NCBI GenBank assembly: GCA_965223985.1
Contig: OZ245030.1
Coordinates: 2,108,001-2,172,000, forward strand
Length of the DNA stretch: 64,000 bases
Direction: 5' to 3'
Origin: JAPPKS01 sp963667895
Lineage (GTDB): Bacteria; Poribacteria; WGA-4E; PCPOR2b
Both the position numbers and the translations under genes were made by a program. This document shows positions 50,832 through 60,608 of the stretch, one piece after another (position 1 is the first letter of the stretch; every line of letters begins with the position of its first letter). The notes below the pieces were generated by a model that saw only the letters and a list, made by a program, of their open reading frames with translations, did not search any database and was not told the origin of the DNA.

Positions 50832-50907
50832 TGGTGGGGCGTACTGGATTTGAACCAGTGACTTCTACCGTGTGAAGGTAGCGCTCGTACCCCTGAGCTA
50901 ACGCCCC
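50832..50907 (-). tRNA. tRNA-Val (anticodon CAC)
   Basis: Acceptor GGGGCGT pairs with ACGCCCC; discriminator A and encoded CCA follow. The anticodon stem CTACC/GGTAG holds loop TTCACAC, giving CAC. The T arm is ACTGG-TTCAAAT-CCAGT. It lies 31 nt downstream of the CAT tRNA and is probably cotranscribed with it. Confidence 0.96.
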
Positions 50908-50938
50908 ATAAGGCGAAAATGATAAATTAGGTGAAAAG

Positions 50939-51014
50939 TGGTGGGCCCACTAGGATTTGAACCTAGGACCTGCCGGTTATGAGCCGGCTGCTCTAACCGC
51001 TGAGCTATAGGCCC
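50939..51014 (-). tRNA. tRNA with CAT anticodon (elongator Met or lysidine-type Ile)
   Basis: Acceptor GGGCCTA pairs with TGGGCCC, then A and CCA. The anticodon stem GCCGG/CCGGC with loop CTCATAA gives CAT. The stem lacks the three G-C pairs of initiator tRNA. Whether C34 is modified to lysidine (Ile) cannot be told from sequence alone. Confidence 0.93.
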
Positions 51015-51032
51015 ATCTGAAGTTATGGCTCA

Positions 51033-51062
51033 ATTGTAAAAGGTTTGAAGTAGATTTGTCAA
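51033..51062 (-). promoter_or_regulatory. Promoter of the CAT and Val tRNAs
   Basis: Minus strand TTGACA (51062-51057), 18 nt, TACAAT (51038-51033), about 20 nt before the tRNA 5' end. Confidence 0.6.
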
Positions 51063-51105
51063 CAGAAAATGTCAATTGGGAGATAGATGTCATTCACGCA
51101 AGTAG

Positions 51106-52881
51106 CTACTCCAGAAATCCCCTTAGTTGCTGGCTACGGACTGGATGACGCAGTTTCCGCAAAGCTTTTGCTTCAATTTGACGGATACGTTCGCGTGTCA
51201 CCTGAAATTCTTCGCCTACCTCCTCCAACGTCCGGGGGTATCCATCCCCAATTCCAAACCGCAAGCGGATCACCTTCGCCTCACGTTCCGTCAATGTCGT
51301 CAGCACATCTTCAACCCGTTCTTTTAGCATCGTAAATGCCGCTTCGCTCACTGGTGATTTTGAATCCTTATCTTCAATGAAATCGCCGAGCTGGCTATCT
51401 TCTTCCTCCCCCACTGGCATTTCCAGCGAGACAGGTTCCTGGGCAATGCGAAACACGTGTCTCACTTTTTCAAGGGGCAGGTTCATTTCCTCAGCAATCT
51501 CCTGTGGGGTAGGCTCACGCCCCTTTTCTTGCACAAGGTTACGAGAGGTGCGGATAAGCTTATTTATTGTCTCAATCATGTGGACAGGAATACGGATAGT
51601 ACGGGCTTGGTCGGCAATTGCGCGAGTGATGCCTTGACGAATCCACCATGTTGCATAGGTGCTAAATTTGTAACCACGTTGATAATCAAATTTATCCACC
51701 GCTTTCATCAAGCCAATATTTCCTTCTTGAATGAGGTCTAGAAATGCCAACCCCGGTGTACGGTTTCTATATTTTTTCGCAATGCTCACAACGAGTCGCA
51801 GGTTTGATTCGACAATCATCATCTTTGCCTCTTGGGCATCCATCTCTCCCTGATAAATCCGCTGAATCACCTTGTGTAGTTTCGCCCGTGGAAGGCCAAT
51901 TTCATGTTCTAATTGTTCAATCATGCGTTGTGCCCTAACAATTTCTCCATTATGATGTTTAAGAGACTCCGTAATCGGTTTTGAATCAGAACTTCCCATT
52001 TTGGCAAGCGCGTCATCACGGACCAACTGACAGAATTGATCTGCAGACATATTGCACATCTTCTCAATTCGCTCAATCTTTCTTTCCAAATCGGCTATAG
52101 TAGTGGCAGCTTCTTTAATCTTGCCTGAAATTATGCTGAGTTCTTCCTGATTTATCTTCACCTGTTTCAAGGTGTTAATCAACTCTTCGACATTCGATTC
52201 AGGATTTTGACGAATGGTTCCCCCCTCATCAGGATGAAGGTCCTCATATTCTTGCCTGTGCCCTCGGCTACGCATTTGCAATTCAACATCTTTCAAATAG
52301 GCCATAAGGCTTCTGGCTGTTTTGAGATATTTTTCCTCTTTATCGCTAGCGGAAGCGCTTGAAACTGGCATTTCAATTACATCGGAAGGCTTCTTGCTCC
52401 CAGTCAAAACTTGGTTGAGAAGGTCTCTCACCTGCTCAATTGCCAATGGGGTTTCAAATATCGCTTCTTGGGCATTTCTATGCGCATCCTCAATCCGTTT
52501 TGATAAAACGACTTCTTGCTGCTTGGACAGCAAAGAGATTCGACCCATCTCCTTGAGGTAGACCCGGACCGGGTCATCAACCTTGTCAAGTTTGTCCGGG
52601 TTCAGATTAAGCAATAACTCATCGTCGTAGTTCTTATCATCGACATTTTTTTCTCTGTCAGAATAAGCATTACTGCGATCAATATCTCTTAAATCCATTG
52701 TTATCAAATCTCCCTCATCAAGAACGACCGTATCATTGGAAGGATTGAATTCTTCCACACCCAAACATAACAAATCCTCGAAATCCTCTGGTGAGGCATC
52801 CGGTTGTTCAGTATATTCCATGTAACCTTGCTCTCTGTCTGGATCGGTAAAGCCGTTGTTCATTTTAGTCGTCGAAACCAT
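51106..52881 (-). CDS. rpoD: Primary RNA polymerase sigma factor (sigma-70)
   Basis: The 591-residue protein has region 1.2 (DPVRVYLKEMGRISLLS) and a non-conserved region of about 150 residues. Region 2 reads NLRLVVSIAKKYRNRTPGL and then FDYQRGYKFSTYATWWIRQ. Region 3 lies near RIPVHMIETINKLIR, and region 4.2 near the C-terminus (TLEEVGEEFQVTRERIRQIE). It directs RNA polymerase to housekeeping promoters, consistent with the many TTGACA/TATAAT sites in this window. It lies downstream of dnaG on the same strand, the classical dnaG-rpoD order. Confidence 0.97.
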   Translation of the reverse strand: MVSTTKMNNGFTDPDREQGYMEYTEQPDASPEDFEDLLCLGVEEFNPSNDTVVLDEGDLITMDLRDIDRSNAYSDREKNVDDKNYDDELLLNLNPDKLDKVDDPVRVYLKEMGRISLLSKQQEVVLSKRIEDAHRNAQEAIFETPLAIEQVRDLLNQVLTGSKKPSDVIEMPVSSASASDKEEKYLKTARSLMAYLKDVELQMRSRGHRQEYEDLHPDEGGTIRQNPESNVEELINTLKQVKINQEELSIISGKIKEAATTIADLERKIERIEKMCNMSADQFCQLVRDDALAKMGSSDSKPITESLKHHNGEIVRAQRMIEQLEHEIGLPRAKLHKVIQRIYQGEMDAQEAKMMIVESNLRLVVSIAKKYRNRTPGLAFLDLIQEGNIGLMKAVDKFDYQRGYKFSTYATWWIRQGITRAIADQARTIRIPVHMIETINKLIRTSRNLVQEKGREPTPQEIAEEMNLPLEKVRHVFRIAQEPVSLEMPVGEEEDSQLGDFIEDKDSKSPVSEAAFTMLKERVEDVLTTLTEREAKVIRLRFGIGDGYPRTLEEVGEEFQVTRERIRQIEAKALRKLRHPVRSQQLRGFLE

Positions 52882-52953
52882 TTTTAATAATTTCTCCTTA
52901 AGATCTAGAGGGTGTCAATCTTCGAGATTAGCACCATCTAACAAAAAGAGGGA

Positions 52954-54738
52954 TTAATGGACGAAATGTCGCCTTCGGTTTGAAAGTTCAACAAGTTCTG
53001 CAAGAGTCTCAATGTTATCATCCCCCTGCGTAAGGGCAGTGGAACGTCTTCCACGTTCGATATCCCACAATAAAAATCCTTTCAGTTTCTTCAAACACCC
53101 CTCAACTCGTACCTTCAGATTCGGTGAGATCTTTCTTTGCAGAAGGGCATTGGAGATAAGACCTTTAATTCTCTCATTCGTACAGGTGTCAATGAGGTCT
53201 TGTACGTCAAGTAGGTCTTCGGATTTGCACCCTTCCCAAAGCATTTGAGCAATGATTGCAAAATCGGGGTGTGTAAAATCCTGATAGCGGAACTGTTCTT
53301 TAACGTGGGGAATAAGATTTGGGCTCTGTATAAGGGATTCCATCAATTGCCATTCGATTGACTCACGCGGCTTGAGGCTTGCCTTTCTGGCATAATGGGA
53401 TGGGGAACGCAATTGGGGTGAACGGTTTGTTTTTACACCGAGACGCTGTAGCTCCTTCGATAACACGTCACGTTCAATATTGAGTTCTTGCGCGGCATAT
53501 GTAATATATTCATTGAGTTCAACCCCGCTTGCAAGATGAGATAAAGTTAGAGCAATCTCTTTTACTGTCTGAGTTTTCACATCAACCCGACGGATCGCAT
53601 CCTGTTGAGAGGCGCGTTGAATCTGAAATTCAATGAGATTCATTGCTGTGTTGCTGAGTTCATTGAATGCATTCACCCCTCGCGTTTGAATAAATTGATC
53701 TGGATCTTCGCCAGACGGAAGAAGTGCAATACGAACACGCAGTCCCTCCCTCAGAAGGATATGTAACCCCCGCAGCGTCGCTTGGAAACCGGCACGGTCG
53801 CCATCATAAACGATAATCGTCTCTTCAGCAAATCGATTCAATAAACTAGCGTGTGATTCGCTAAATGCTGTTCCTAATGAGGCAACTACATGTTTCACAT
53901 CTGCCTGATAGGGCATGATTGCATCAAAATAGCCTTCGACAAGAATAGCTTTCCCTTCTTTCTGAATTGCTTGGCGGGCGTTGTACAAATTATAGAGCGT
54001 TTTGCTTTTATCATAAAGACTTGTCGTAGGCGAATTCAGATATTTGGGAAGTGTTTCTTCAGATATCGCGCGTCCACCGAATCCGACTGGTGTCCCGCGT
54101 TCATCAAGTATTGGAAAAATGATGCGTTCTCGAAAGCGATCCATGGGACCCTGTTCATCGTTCTTGACGAGACCCGCATCAATGAGCTGTTGTAGTGAAA
54201 AATCGGCTTTTGTTGCAGTGCTGACGAGGTCCCGGCGTCCACGGGTGGCATACCCGAGTTGAAATTGGCGAATTGTTTGATCTATAACACCCCGTCTTTT
54301 AAGGTATGCCAACGCATGCCCACCGATTTCAGGCGTTAAGAGTTGTCGATGAAAATGCGCCAGTGCAAAACGGTTGAGATCCTGAAGTTCAACACGTTTA
54401 CGATTTATCTGCCGCGATTTTCCGTCCTGACTCGGCAATGAAATTCCAACACGTTCTGCCAACCACTCAACGGCTTCAATGAAAGACATACCTTCATGTT
54501 TCTGAAGGAAGCTAATCACATTGCCACCGCTATTACAACCGAAACAGTAGAAGATTTGCTTCTCGGGAGAAACGCTGAAGGAGGGTTTTTGCTCTTCGTG
54601 GAAGGGACATAGGGCTCTGTACTCTCTTCCTGCGGCCCGCAACGGAATTCCACACTCAGATATTACTTCCGCAATATCGTTTTGCGCTCGAATTTCCTTC
54701 AATAGTTCGGGTGGAATGTAATTCGACGATTTATTCAT
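52954..54738 (-). CDS. dnaG: DNA primase
   Basis: The 594-residue protein synthesises RNA primers for replication. It has the CHC2 zinc-binding domain (CPFHEEQKPSFSV, then IFYCFGCNSGGNVI), the catalytic core (FGGRAIS, PKYLNSPTT) and a TOPRIM domain (ILVEGYFDAI, VYDGDRAGFQATLRG). A C-terminal helicase-binding region is present. Length is usual. It lies between mutS2 and rpoD. Confidence 0.97.
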   Translation of the reverse strand: MNKSSNYIPPELLKEIRAQNDIAEVISECGIPLRAAGREYRALCPFHEEQKPSFSVSPEKQIFYCFGCNSGGNVISFLQKHEGMSFIEAVEWLAERVGISLPSQDGKSRQINRKRVELQDLNRFALAHFHRQLLTPEIGGHALAYLKRRGVIDQTIRQFQLGYATRGRRDLVSTATKADFSLQQLIDAGLVKNDEQGPMDRFRERIIFPILDERGTPVGFGGRAISEETLPKYLNSPTTSLYDKSKTLYNLYNARQAIQKEGKAILVEGYFDAIMPYQADVKHVVASLGTAFSESHASLLNRFAEETIIVYDGDRAGFQATLRGLHILLREGLRVRIALLPSGEDPDQFIQTRGVNAFNELSNTAMNLIEFQIQRASQQDAIRRVDVKTQTVKEIALTLSHLASGVELNEYITYAAQELNIERDVLSKELQRLGVKTNRSPQLRSPSHYARKASLKPRESIEWQLMESLIQSPNLIPHVKEQFRYQDFTHPDFAIIAQMLWEGCKSEDLLDVQDLIDTCTNERIKGLISNALLQRKISPNLKVRVEGCLKKLKGFLLWDIERGRRSTALTQGDDNIETLAELVELSNRRRHFVH

Positions 54739-54769
54739 CTCAACCCACCAACTTTATTCGGCTTTGTTT

Positions 54770-57217
54770 CTAATCCTTCAGGGTAATGTTTGTCACACCG
54801 GCACCGCCTTCATTAAGCGGTGCCGCATGAAAATCTACAACCAATGGATGTTCGCATAACAATTTCTGTATTGCACTACGTAATGCACCTGTGCCCTTGC
54901 CGTGAATGATTCGCACATCTGACAAATCAGCGAGACAAGCGTCGTCCAAGTATTTATCGGTTTCATCTAACGCTTCGTTGACTGTTTTGCCTCGCACATG
55001 TAGTTCAGTTTTGACAACGCCCGCCTTTCGATGTTGTACATCTAATACTGAAGGAGATAATCTCGGGTTATCGCCCCCGATCTCCGGACATAGCTCAATT
55101 TCATCATATGAGACTTGCATCTGCATATTGTGAACCCGGACCTTTAGCGGCGCCTTGCTGCTTCTTATAATTGATAGGACCTCCCCAAACTGATTCAGTC
55201 CTTTGAGCCGAACTTTATCTCCCGCCTGAACCTTTGGAAGCAATGGAGGTTCTGTTAGAGCTTGGTTCTTAAGCTGATGGCGCTCCTTGAGTTCTTTCTG
55301 AGCGTTCTCGATGTGTGTGAATGCCGAACGTGCACTCTTTTTCGATGCGCCTTCCTTATGCACATCCGCGATTGTTTGTTCAATTGTTTTACGCGCATCC
55401 TTGAGAATGTCGGAAGCCTCCTTTTCAGCCGCTTGCTTCAGTTCATCTCGCTCCACTTCAAATTGGCTGATTAGAGCTTCATGTTTTTTATATATAGTTT
55501 CAGCAGCCCGGACTTTCCCCTGAACAATTTCACGTTCGGCTTCAAGTTCACGCTGCGATTCTTGCATGCTAACGATCAAGTCCTCAACGGCGACTAGCTG
55601 ACCTCCAATGTATGCTTTTGCTTCGGCAGTGATCGAGTCGGGTATACCCAATCGCTGGGCGATTTTAATCGCATTACTACTTCCAGGTACACCAATTAAA
55701 AGGCGATAGGTAGGACTTAAAGTCAACCAATTAAACTCCATCGAGGCATTCTCCATCCCTTCCTGAGTATGGGCATACGCTTTTAGGGCACCATAATGGG
55801 TTGTTACAATAGTACGAGCCCCATTTTGACCGAGTCGCTCAAGAATCGCCATACCTAGCGCTGCTCCCTCAGTAGGATCTGTACCTGCACCAAGTTCGTC
55901 CAGTAGCACCAACGACTTCTTACCTTTCCCCAATTTGCAATCGGGGATGTCGCTTGGCTCAAGATGCTTTAAAATTTCAACAATCTTGGTGATGTGGGAT
56001 GAAAAGGTGCTCAGATTCTGTTCGATGCTTTGCTCGTCACCAATATCTGCGAAAATATCGTCAAAGACAGCAATTTCGCTACCACTCCGCGCTGGAATGT
56101 GCAGCCCCGACTGTGCCATGAGCGTAAGTAGACCGATAGTTTTGAGCACGACGGTTTTTCCGCCTGTGTTCGGCCCTGTAATAACGATTGTGTGAAATAA
56201 GTCGCCTATGTGTAAATCGGTGGGAACGATGCATTCCGGTCCGCCCGTTTCTTCCTTCCCCGCCTGTAACTGTAAACTCGATTCCAGTAAAGGATGCCTC
56301 GCTGATATCAATTTCACAAAACCACGTGTGTTGAGGAGGGGTTCAACCGCGTTGAGATTAAGACTTAGTTGTGTCTTTGCACCCAAGAAATCCAGTTCAC
56401 CCAAAATGTCCAATGCGACTTCTAGATCTGTTACGTACTCACGAACCTGTTCACTCAATGCAAATAAAACCCGACGAACCTCTTGACGTTCTTCTTCCGC
56501 GAGTTGATGCAAGGTGTTGTTGAGCTCAACAATAGTGAAAGGTTCAATGAATACAGTCGCTCCACTTGTGGATTGCCCCTGAACAATACCGGGGAAATGG
56601 CTTTTAGCGTCTTGTTTGATAGGAATAACGTAGCGATCGTTTCGGAGGGTGATAATGTCTTCTTGGAGTGATTTCTGATGGTGGGGAGAACGCAGAATAG
56701 TTTCTAATTTCGATTGAATTTTTCCCCGGGTGTTTACCAACTGCCGTCGAATATTTCTCAAGGTTGGACTAGCTTGATCGAGGATTTCACCTTCTGAACT
56801 GATACAGTCCGCAATAGATGTGGCTAGCTTGACGAATGTCGGAAGATTATTGACGATTGTGTAGAGGTTCGGGAAGTCGCTCGCATTGATTTTCGCTAAC
56901 CCCCGTCTGACGTTCTGGGCAACGTGTGCCGCACGACCAACATCAAGCAGCTGATCAGCTTCCAAAATCGAGCCCGGCTTTGCAACCTTTCGGAGAACAG
57001 GTGAGATGTCCTTTAATCCTCTTAGTGGAAAACCGTTCGATTCTTGAAAAAAAACCTTTGCTTCACTACAAAGTTTCTGCTGTTCTCGAATCTCGTCTAT
57101 CTGCTGACTCGGCCTTAACTTCTCTACTCTTAATGCACCCAATTGAGAAAGGGTATATCTATTGAGCAGCGATTTCAACTTGTCATATTCTAGGATTTTT
57201 TCTGTATGGGCGACCAT
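54770..57217 (-). CDS. mutS2: Endonuclease MutS2
   Basis: The 815-residue protein has MutS domains III and V with Walker A ITGPNTGGKTVVLKTIG (about 338-354), Walker B VLLDELGAGTDPTEG and a switch TTHYGALKAYA. A coiled-coil clamp lies around 525-640. A C-terminal Smr domain carries ELHVRGKTVNEA and IIHGKGTGALR. MutS2 suppresses recombination or rescues collided ribosomes, and does not take part in MutL mismatch repair. It is 31 nt upstream of dnaG in the same transcript. Confidence 0.97.
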   Translation of the reverse strand: MVAHTEKILEYDKLKSLLNRYTLSQLGALRVEKLRPSQQIDEIREQQKLCSEAKVFFQESNGFPLRGLKDISPVLRKVAKPGSILEADQLLDVGRAAHVAQNVRRGLAKINASDFPNLYTIVNNLPTFVKLATSIADCISSEGEILDQASPTLRNIRRQLVNTRGKIQSKLETILRSPHHQKSLQEDIITLRNDRYVIPIKQDAKSHFPGIVQGQSTSGATVFIEPFTIVELNNTLHQLAEEERQEVRRVLFALSEQVREYVTDLEVALDILGELDFLGAKTQLSLNLNAVEPLLNTRGFVKLISARHPLLESSLQLQAGKEETGGPECIVPTDLHIGDLFHTIVITGPNTGGKTVVLKTIGLLTLMAQSGLHIPARSGSEIAVFDDIFADIGDEQSIEQNLSTFSSHITKIVEILKHLEPSDIPDCKLGKGKKSLVLLDELGAGTDPTEGAALGMAILERLGQNGARTIVTTHYGALKAYAHTQEGMENASMEFNWLTLSPTYRLLIGVPGSSNAIKIAQRLGIPDSITAEAKAYIGGQLVAVEDLIVSMQESQRELEAEREIVQGKVRAAETIYKKHEALISQFEVERDELKQAAEKEASDILKDARKTIEQTIADVHKEGASKKSARSAFTHIENAQKELKERHQLKNQALTEPPLLPKVQAGDKVRLKGLNQFGEVLSIIRSSKAPLKVRVHNMQMQVSYDEIELCPEIGGDNPRLSPSVLDVQHRKAGVVKTELHVRGKTVNEALDETDKYLDDACLADLSDVRIIHGKGTGALRSAIQKLLCEHPLVVDFHAAPLNEGGAGVTNITLKD

Positions 57218-57243
57218 AGCTTTTCCAACATTACCCGGAGATA

Positions 57244-58365
57244 CTAGCCTGAGTCAGCAGATTTTGCAGTGTGTTGGAGTCTATCGTGATGAATGCGAGC
57301 AGTTTCGTAGAGGTTGCGACTTGGCGCAAAATCAAGATTTACAGCTTGATTGTAATAGTACAAAGCCGTGCTCTGTTGCCCCTCTGATTCATAACGACGG
57401 GCATCTCGAAGGTTCTTTAGAAAACCATCCGCTTTCTTCTCAAAGTTATAAATACCTTCGCGTAACGCCCTAGTTAGTCCGCGATGAATATCTTTATTGA
57501 CTTTGTAGTGATGAACTGCTTCCACGTATGCAACAAAGGCTTCATAATAATCACCTTCATTTTCTAGCTTATCGGTTCCCGCCACGTTGGGGGCTTCTGG
57601 GAGTGATGCGAGCAGCGATTTCACGCTGGGAGTTAGGTTCCGTCCGAAAATGAAATCGCGGCTTTTCTGTTGGATGGCTTTGTTTAGATTTTCGCGAAAG
57701 AGATCTATGACATCTTTATAAATAGCTACAGCATCATCAAGACGACCGAGCTTCTCGTAGCAACGTGCTTGGCTCAACTGGGAATCTACAAGTGCGTGCT
57801 CGCGAATAGCAACAGGGATATCTGGAAGATTCTTATAGGTTTCAATCGCTTTTTCATACTGATCTTGCTGTTCATAACAGTTGCCTATCGCCTTCTGCGC
57901 ATACAAGGCAAGCATTTGATTGTCCGATTGATAGTTTTCCTTGATGGATTCAAATTGCTCTATTGCCTTCTCATAATCTTCTTGGTAATAGAGGGTTCTC
58001 GCATAGTTGTACCGCGCTTTATCTGCAAACGAGGTGCCAGAATATCTCCGGAAAATAGCTTGAAATGCCTCGCCTCCCGCCTGGAATTGCTCGCCGCTGG
58101 TTCCGAGCTTCTCAAGATCTAACCAACTGTCTTCTGCTTCTTGATATTTTTCAATAGCTTTCGCAAAGGCGAGAGATGCTTCTGCTCGTGTCTCTTGTTG
58201 TTCTTGCCAATAGATAGAAATTCCAGCCACAAGGGCAATTACAACCGCTGCAGCAATAACAATGAATTTAGAATTTGTCTTGAGAAACTTGTAAGATTTA
58301 AGCACAGTCTCAACAAATTTATCTCGCTTTATCTCTTCTTTTGTCAGGCGGTTACCTTGAGCCAT
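57244..58365 (-). CDS. Membrane-anchored tetratricopeptide-repeat protein
   Basis: The 373-residue protein has a short cytosolic start, one membrane helix (SKFIVIAAAVVIALVAGISIYW, about 30-51) and TPR repeats. Examples are ARYNYARTLYYQEDYEKAIEQFE, IGNCYEQQDQYEKAIETYKNL and SQARCYEKLGRLDDAVAIY. It resembles YfgM/tol-pal-type periplasmic TPR proteins. GAGGAA precedes the ATG at 58365. It heads the mutS2-dnaG-rpoD run. Confidence 0.88.
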   Translation of the reverse strand: MAQGNRLTKEEIKRDKFVETVLKSYKFLKTNSKFIVIAAAVVIALVAGISIYWQEQQETRAEASLAFAKAIEKYQEAEDSWLDLEKLGTSGEQFQAGGEAFQAIFRRYSGTSFADKARYNYARTLYYQEDYEKAIEQFESIKENYQSDNQMLALYAQKAIGNCYEQQDQYEKAIETYKNLPDIPVAIREHALVDSQLSQARCYEKLGRLDDAVAIYKDVIDLFRENLNKAIQQKSRDFIFGRNLTPSVKSLLASLPEAPNVAGTDKLENEGDYYEAFVAYVEAVHHYKVNKDIHRGLTRALREGIYNFEKKADGFLKNLRDARRYESEGQQSTALYYYNQAVNLDFAPSRNLYETARIHHDRLQHTAKSADSG

Positions 58366-58438
58366 CAGCTTCCTCAATGTATTTGTTACGGCAATTTTGG
58401 AGAATTAAAACTCGCACGCTAGGAAACACTGTTGTTGA

Positions 58439-58510
58439 AGCGGGTGACGGGAATTGAACCCGCGGCCCTCAGCTTGGGAAGCTGACGCTCTACCGCTGAG
58501 CTACACCCGC
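58439..58510 (-). tRNA. tRNA-Gly (anticodon CCC)
   Basis: Acceptor GCGGGTG pairs with CACCCGC; the discriminator is T and no CCA is encoded. The anticodon stem TCAGC/GCTGA with loop TTCCCAA gives CCC. The T arm is CGCGGG-TTCAATT-CCCG (usual 5-bp core). Confidence 0.95.
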
Positions 58511-58527
58511 GCGGAAAGTTCATAAAA

Positions 58528-58557
58528 ATTATACTGATTAGCGTGCTCCATTGTCAA
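58528..58557 (-). promoter_or_regulatory. Promoter of tRNA-Gly
   Basis: Minus strand TTGACA (58557-58552), 18 nt, TATAAT (58533-58528). Confidence 0.7.
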
Positions 58558-59126
58558 GAGGATTTTCTACGAATTTATGGATAGATTATTTAGGTAAAAT
58601 AGTACCGCTTTTCAAATGAGAAAATTCCACAACATTGCAAGATGTTGACCAAGAAAAAGTGTTATTGTGTGGGAGGAATTCTTTCAGAATGCGTTTCAAC
58701 GCTACGAGTGCAGCAAGCAAAAGCACTATAGTTGTGGGAACGATGGTTGTGCGGGTTAATGAAACTGTGCTCGACGGCGAGGGCACTAAATACCCCGGTA
58801 GGATAGCCATCGCACCACACTGAATTATGCAGAAGCGGACGAGCAAAAGTACGTATAGCGTGAGTTTAGCATCTACACCCATCTTGCCTAGGATTAGTCA
58901 CGATTTTATCGACATGGTTGCCATTTTTCGCCTAGAGTTCACTAAATCTATGTTATAATTAAAGTGGGCATGGACGCCTAAGTGGGACGCTGTGTAAATT
59001 TGCTCACTTATCGCAGATTTCCGTTGTGGAAGAGGATGTTTGAGCACATTCCCAAAAATTCCCAACGTCTGACACCAACGGGTTGATAGCTGGAAAATTT
59101 GGAGTAGTAGTAAAGGAAGATTTCAA
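58558..59126. other. Intergenic region ahead of the radical SAM gene
   Basis: No gene that I can support. A TATAAT at 58954-58959 may be the -10 of the radical SAM gene, but no good -35 is seen. AAGGAAG lies shortly before the ATG at 59127. Short hydrophobic frames on both strands lack ribosome sites. Confidence 0.4.
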
Positions 59127-60608
59127 ATGAGCATACGGTCACCAGGCGCAATCTTGCTAATCTCTTGTTACGAACTTGGACATCAGCCACACGGAATTAG
59201 TATGCCGCTAGGAATTTTGGAAGATGCCGGTTTTGTACCCGAGTCGATGGACATTGCGGTTGAAGCATTCGACACAGCGAAGATTGGGCGGGCTCGATTC
59301 ATCGGCATCTCAGTGCCGATGCACACTGCTTTGCGGCTGGGTGTCCATGTCGTGGAACACATTCGAAAAATCAATCCGGAGGCAATTATCTGCCTCTATG
59401 GTCTTTACGCGGTTCTGAACGCAGAATACCTGTTGAAACACGGCGTGGACTATTGCATCGGCGGTGAGTTTGAGGGGGCTCTCACGGCGCTCGTCGAAGC
59501 GATTGAATTGCAATCACAGGACATCACCACCCGCTTAACACTCGCCTCTCCGGTGGAGGGAGTTATTCAGCCCGGTACAAAGGCGCGCCCTTGCCTCCAG
59601 CGATTACCCTTCGCTGTTCCGAGCCGTAACAAACTGCCGCCGCTTGAAAAGTATGCTCACCTCGAGTATAACGGTGAGCACCGTGTAACCGGTTACGTCG
59701 AGGCAAGTCGGGGCTGCGTACATCTCTGCACGCATTGTCCGATTCCACCGGTCTACGACGGACGCTTTTTTGTAATTCCGCGGGAAATCGTACTTGAGGA
59801 TATTCGAACGCAGGTCAGTGCCGGGGCAACTCATCTCACTTTTGGGGACCCCGACTTCCTAAACGGTCCAACACACTCGCTGCGTATTATCCGAGCGATG
59901 CATGCGGAATTCCCACAGCTCACCTTCGACTTTATTGCCAAAATCGAGCATATCCTAGAACACCGCAAGATTTTTCCCGAACTGGCAGCGTCAGGCTGTT
60001 TGTTTGTAGTTTCCGCAGTGGAGTCACTTAGCGATACCGTGCTCAAGATTTTGGATAAGGGTCACAAGCGAGAAGACGTCGTCGAGGCGCTAAAGATTGT
60101 CCAAGACACTGGCATTGCACTTCGTCCGACTTGGGTCATGTTCACACCGTGGACCACCCTGGACGATTACATCAAGGTGCTGGAATTCCTCCAAAAACAC
60201 AGTCTCATTGACCATGTAGCTCCGGTACAATACGCGATTCGGCTGCTGATTCCGCCCGGCTCCAGCCTGCTTGAGTGCGCTGCCATGAAGCCTCATCTTG
60301 GAATGCTCAACCATGCATCTTTTAGCTATGAATGGACTCACCCTGATTTCCGCATGGATGAACTCCATAAAATTGTCAGTTCGTTGGTAGAACGGGATGT
60401 CCAAGCGGGTAAGGACGAAGTAGATATCTTTTACAGGGTGTGGGCGCTTGCTGCAAAAATGCGAGGTGAGGCACGTCCAGATCCCGCACAGCGTATCTGC
60501 CAGCCCAATCGAATCCAAGTGCCGCGAATAACCGAGCCGTGGTACTGCTGAGCGGAGCCAACCGAGGGTCAGTTGGACCCACTTCTAGCACAAATGGCCG
60601 GCGTGTAG
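59127..60608 (+). CDS. CUAEP-tail radical SAM selenoprotein with N-terminal B12-binding-like domain
   Basis: The first 474 codons encode a Rossmann-like B12-binding-type domain (about 1-130, IGISVPMHTALRLGVHVVEHI) and a radical SAM domain. The FeS ligands are C-x3-C-x2-C in CVHLCTHC (Cys 197, 201, 204). The frame then reaches TPWYC-like ending EPWYC followed by TGA (60549-60551). In-frame reading continues A-E-P-T and 14 more codons to TAG at 60606-60608. This gives C-U-A-E-P, the tail that defines the CUAEP/CCAEP-tail radical SAM family, so TGA should be selenocysteine (residue 475 of 493). A SECIS-like hairpin follows. Annotation that stops at TGA would truncate it. Confidence 0.85.
60552..60580 (+). 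promoter_or_regulatory. Candidate bacterial SECIS hairpin
   Basis: Directly downstream of the TGA, GGGTC (60566-60570) pairs with GACCC (60576-60580) around loop AGTTG; the loop lies 20-24 nt after the TGA. An alternative overlapping hairpin pairs CCAAC (60558-60562) with GTTGG (60572-60576). Bacterial SECIS elements are short stem-loops inside the coding sequence at about this distance. Confidence 0.6.

Noticed and set aside
50939..51014. Initiator tRNA-fMet
   Set aside because: The anticodon stem lacks the three consecutive G-C pairs and the acceptor has a normal first pair.
58586..58882. 98-codon leftward hydrophobic frame
   Set aside because: No ribosome site, and it overlaps an equally long frame on the other strand; composition alone does not support a gene.
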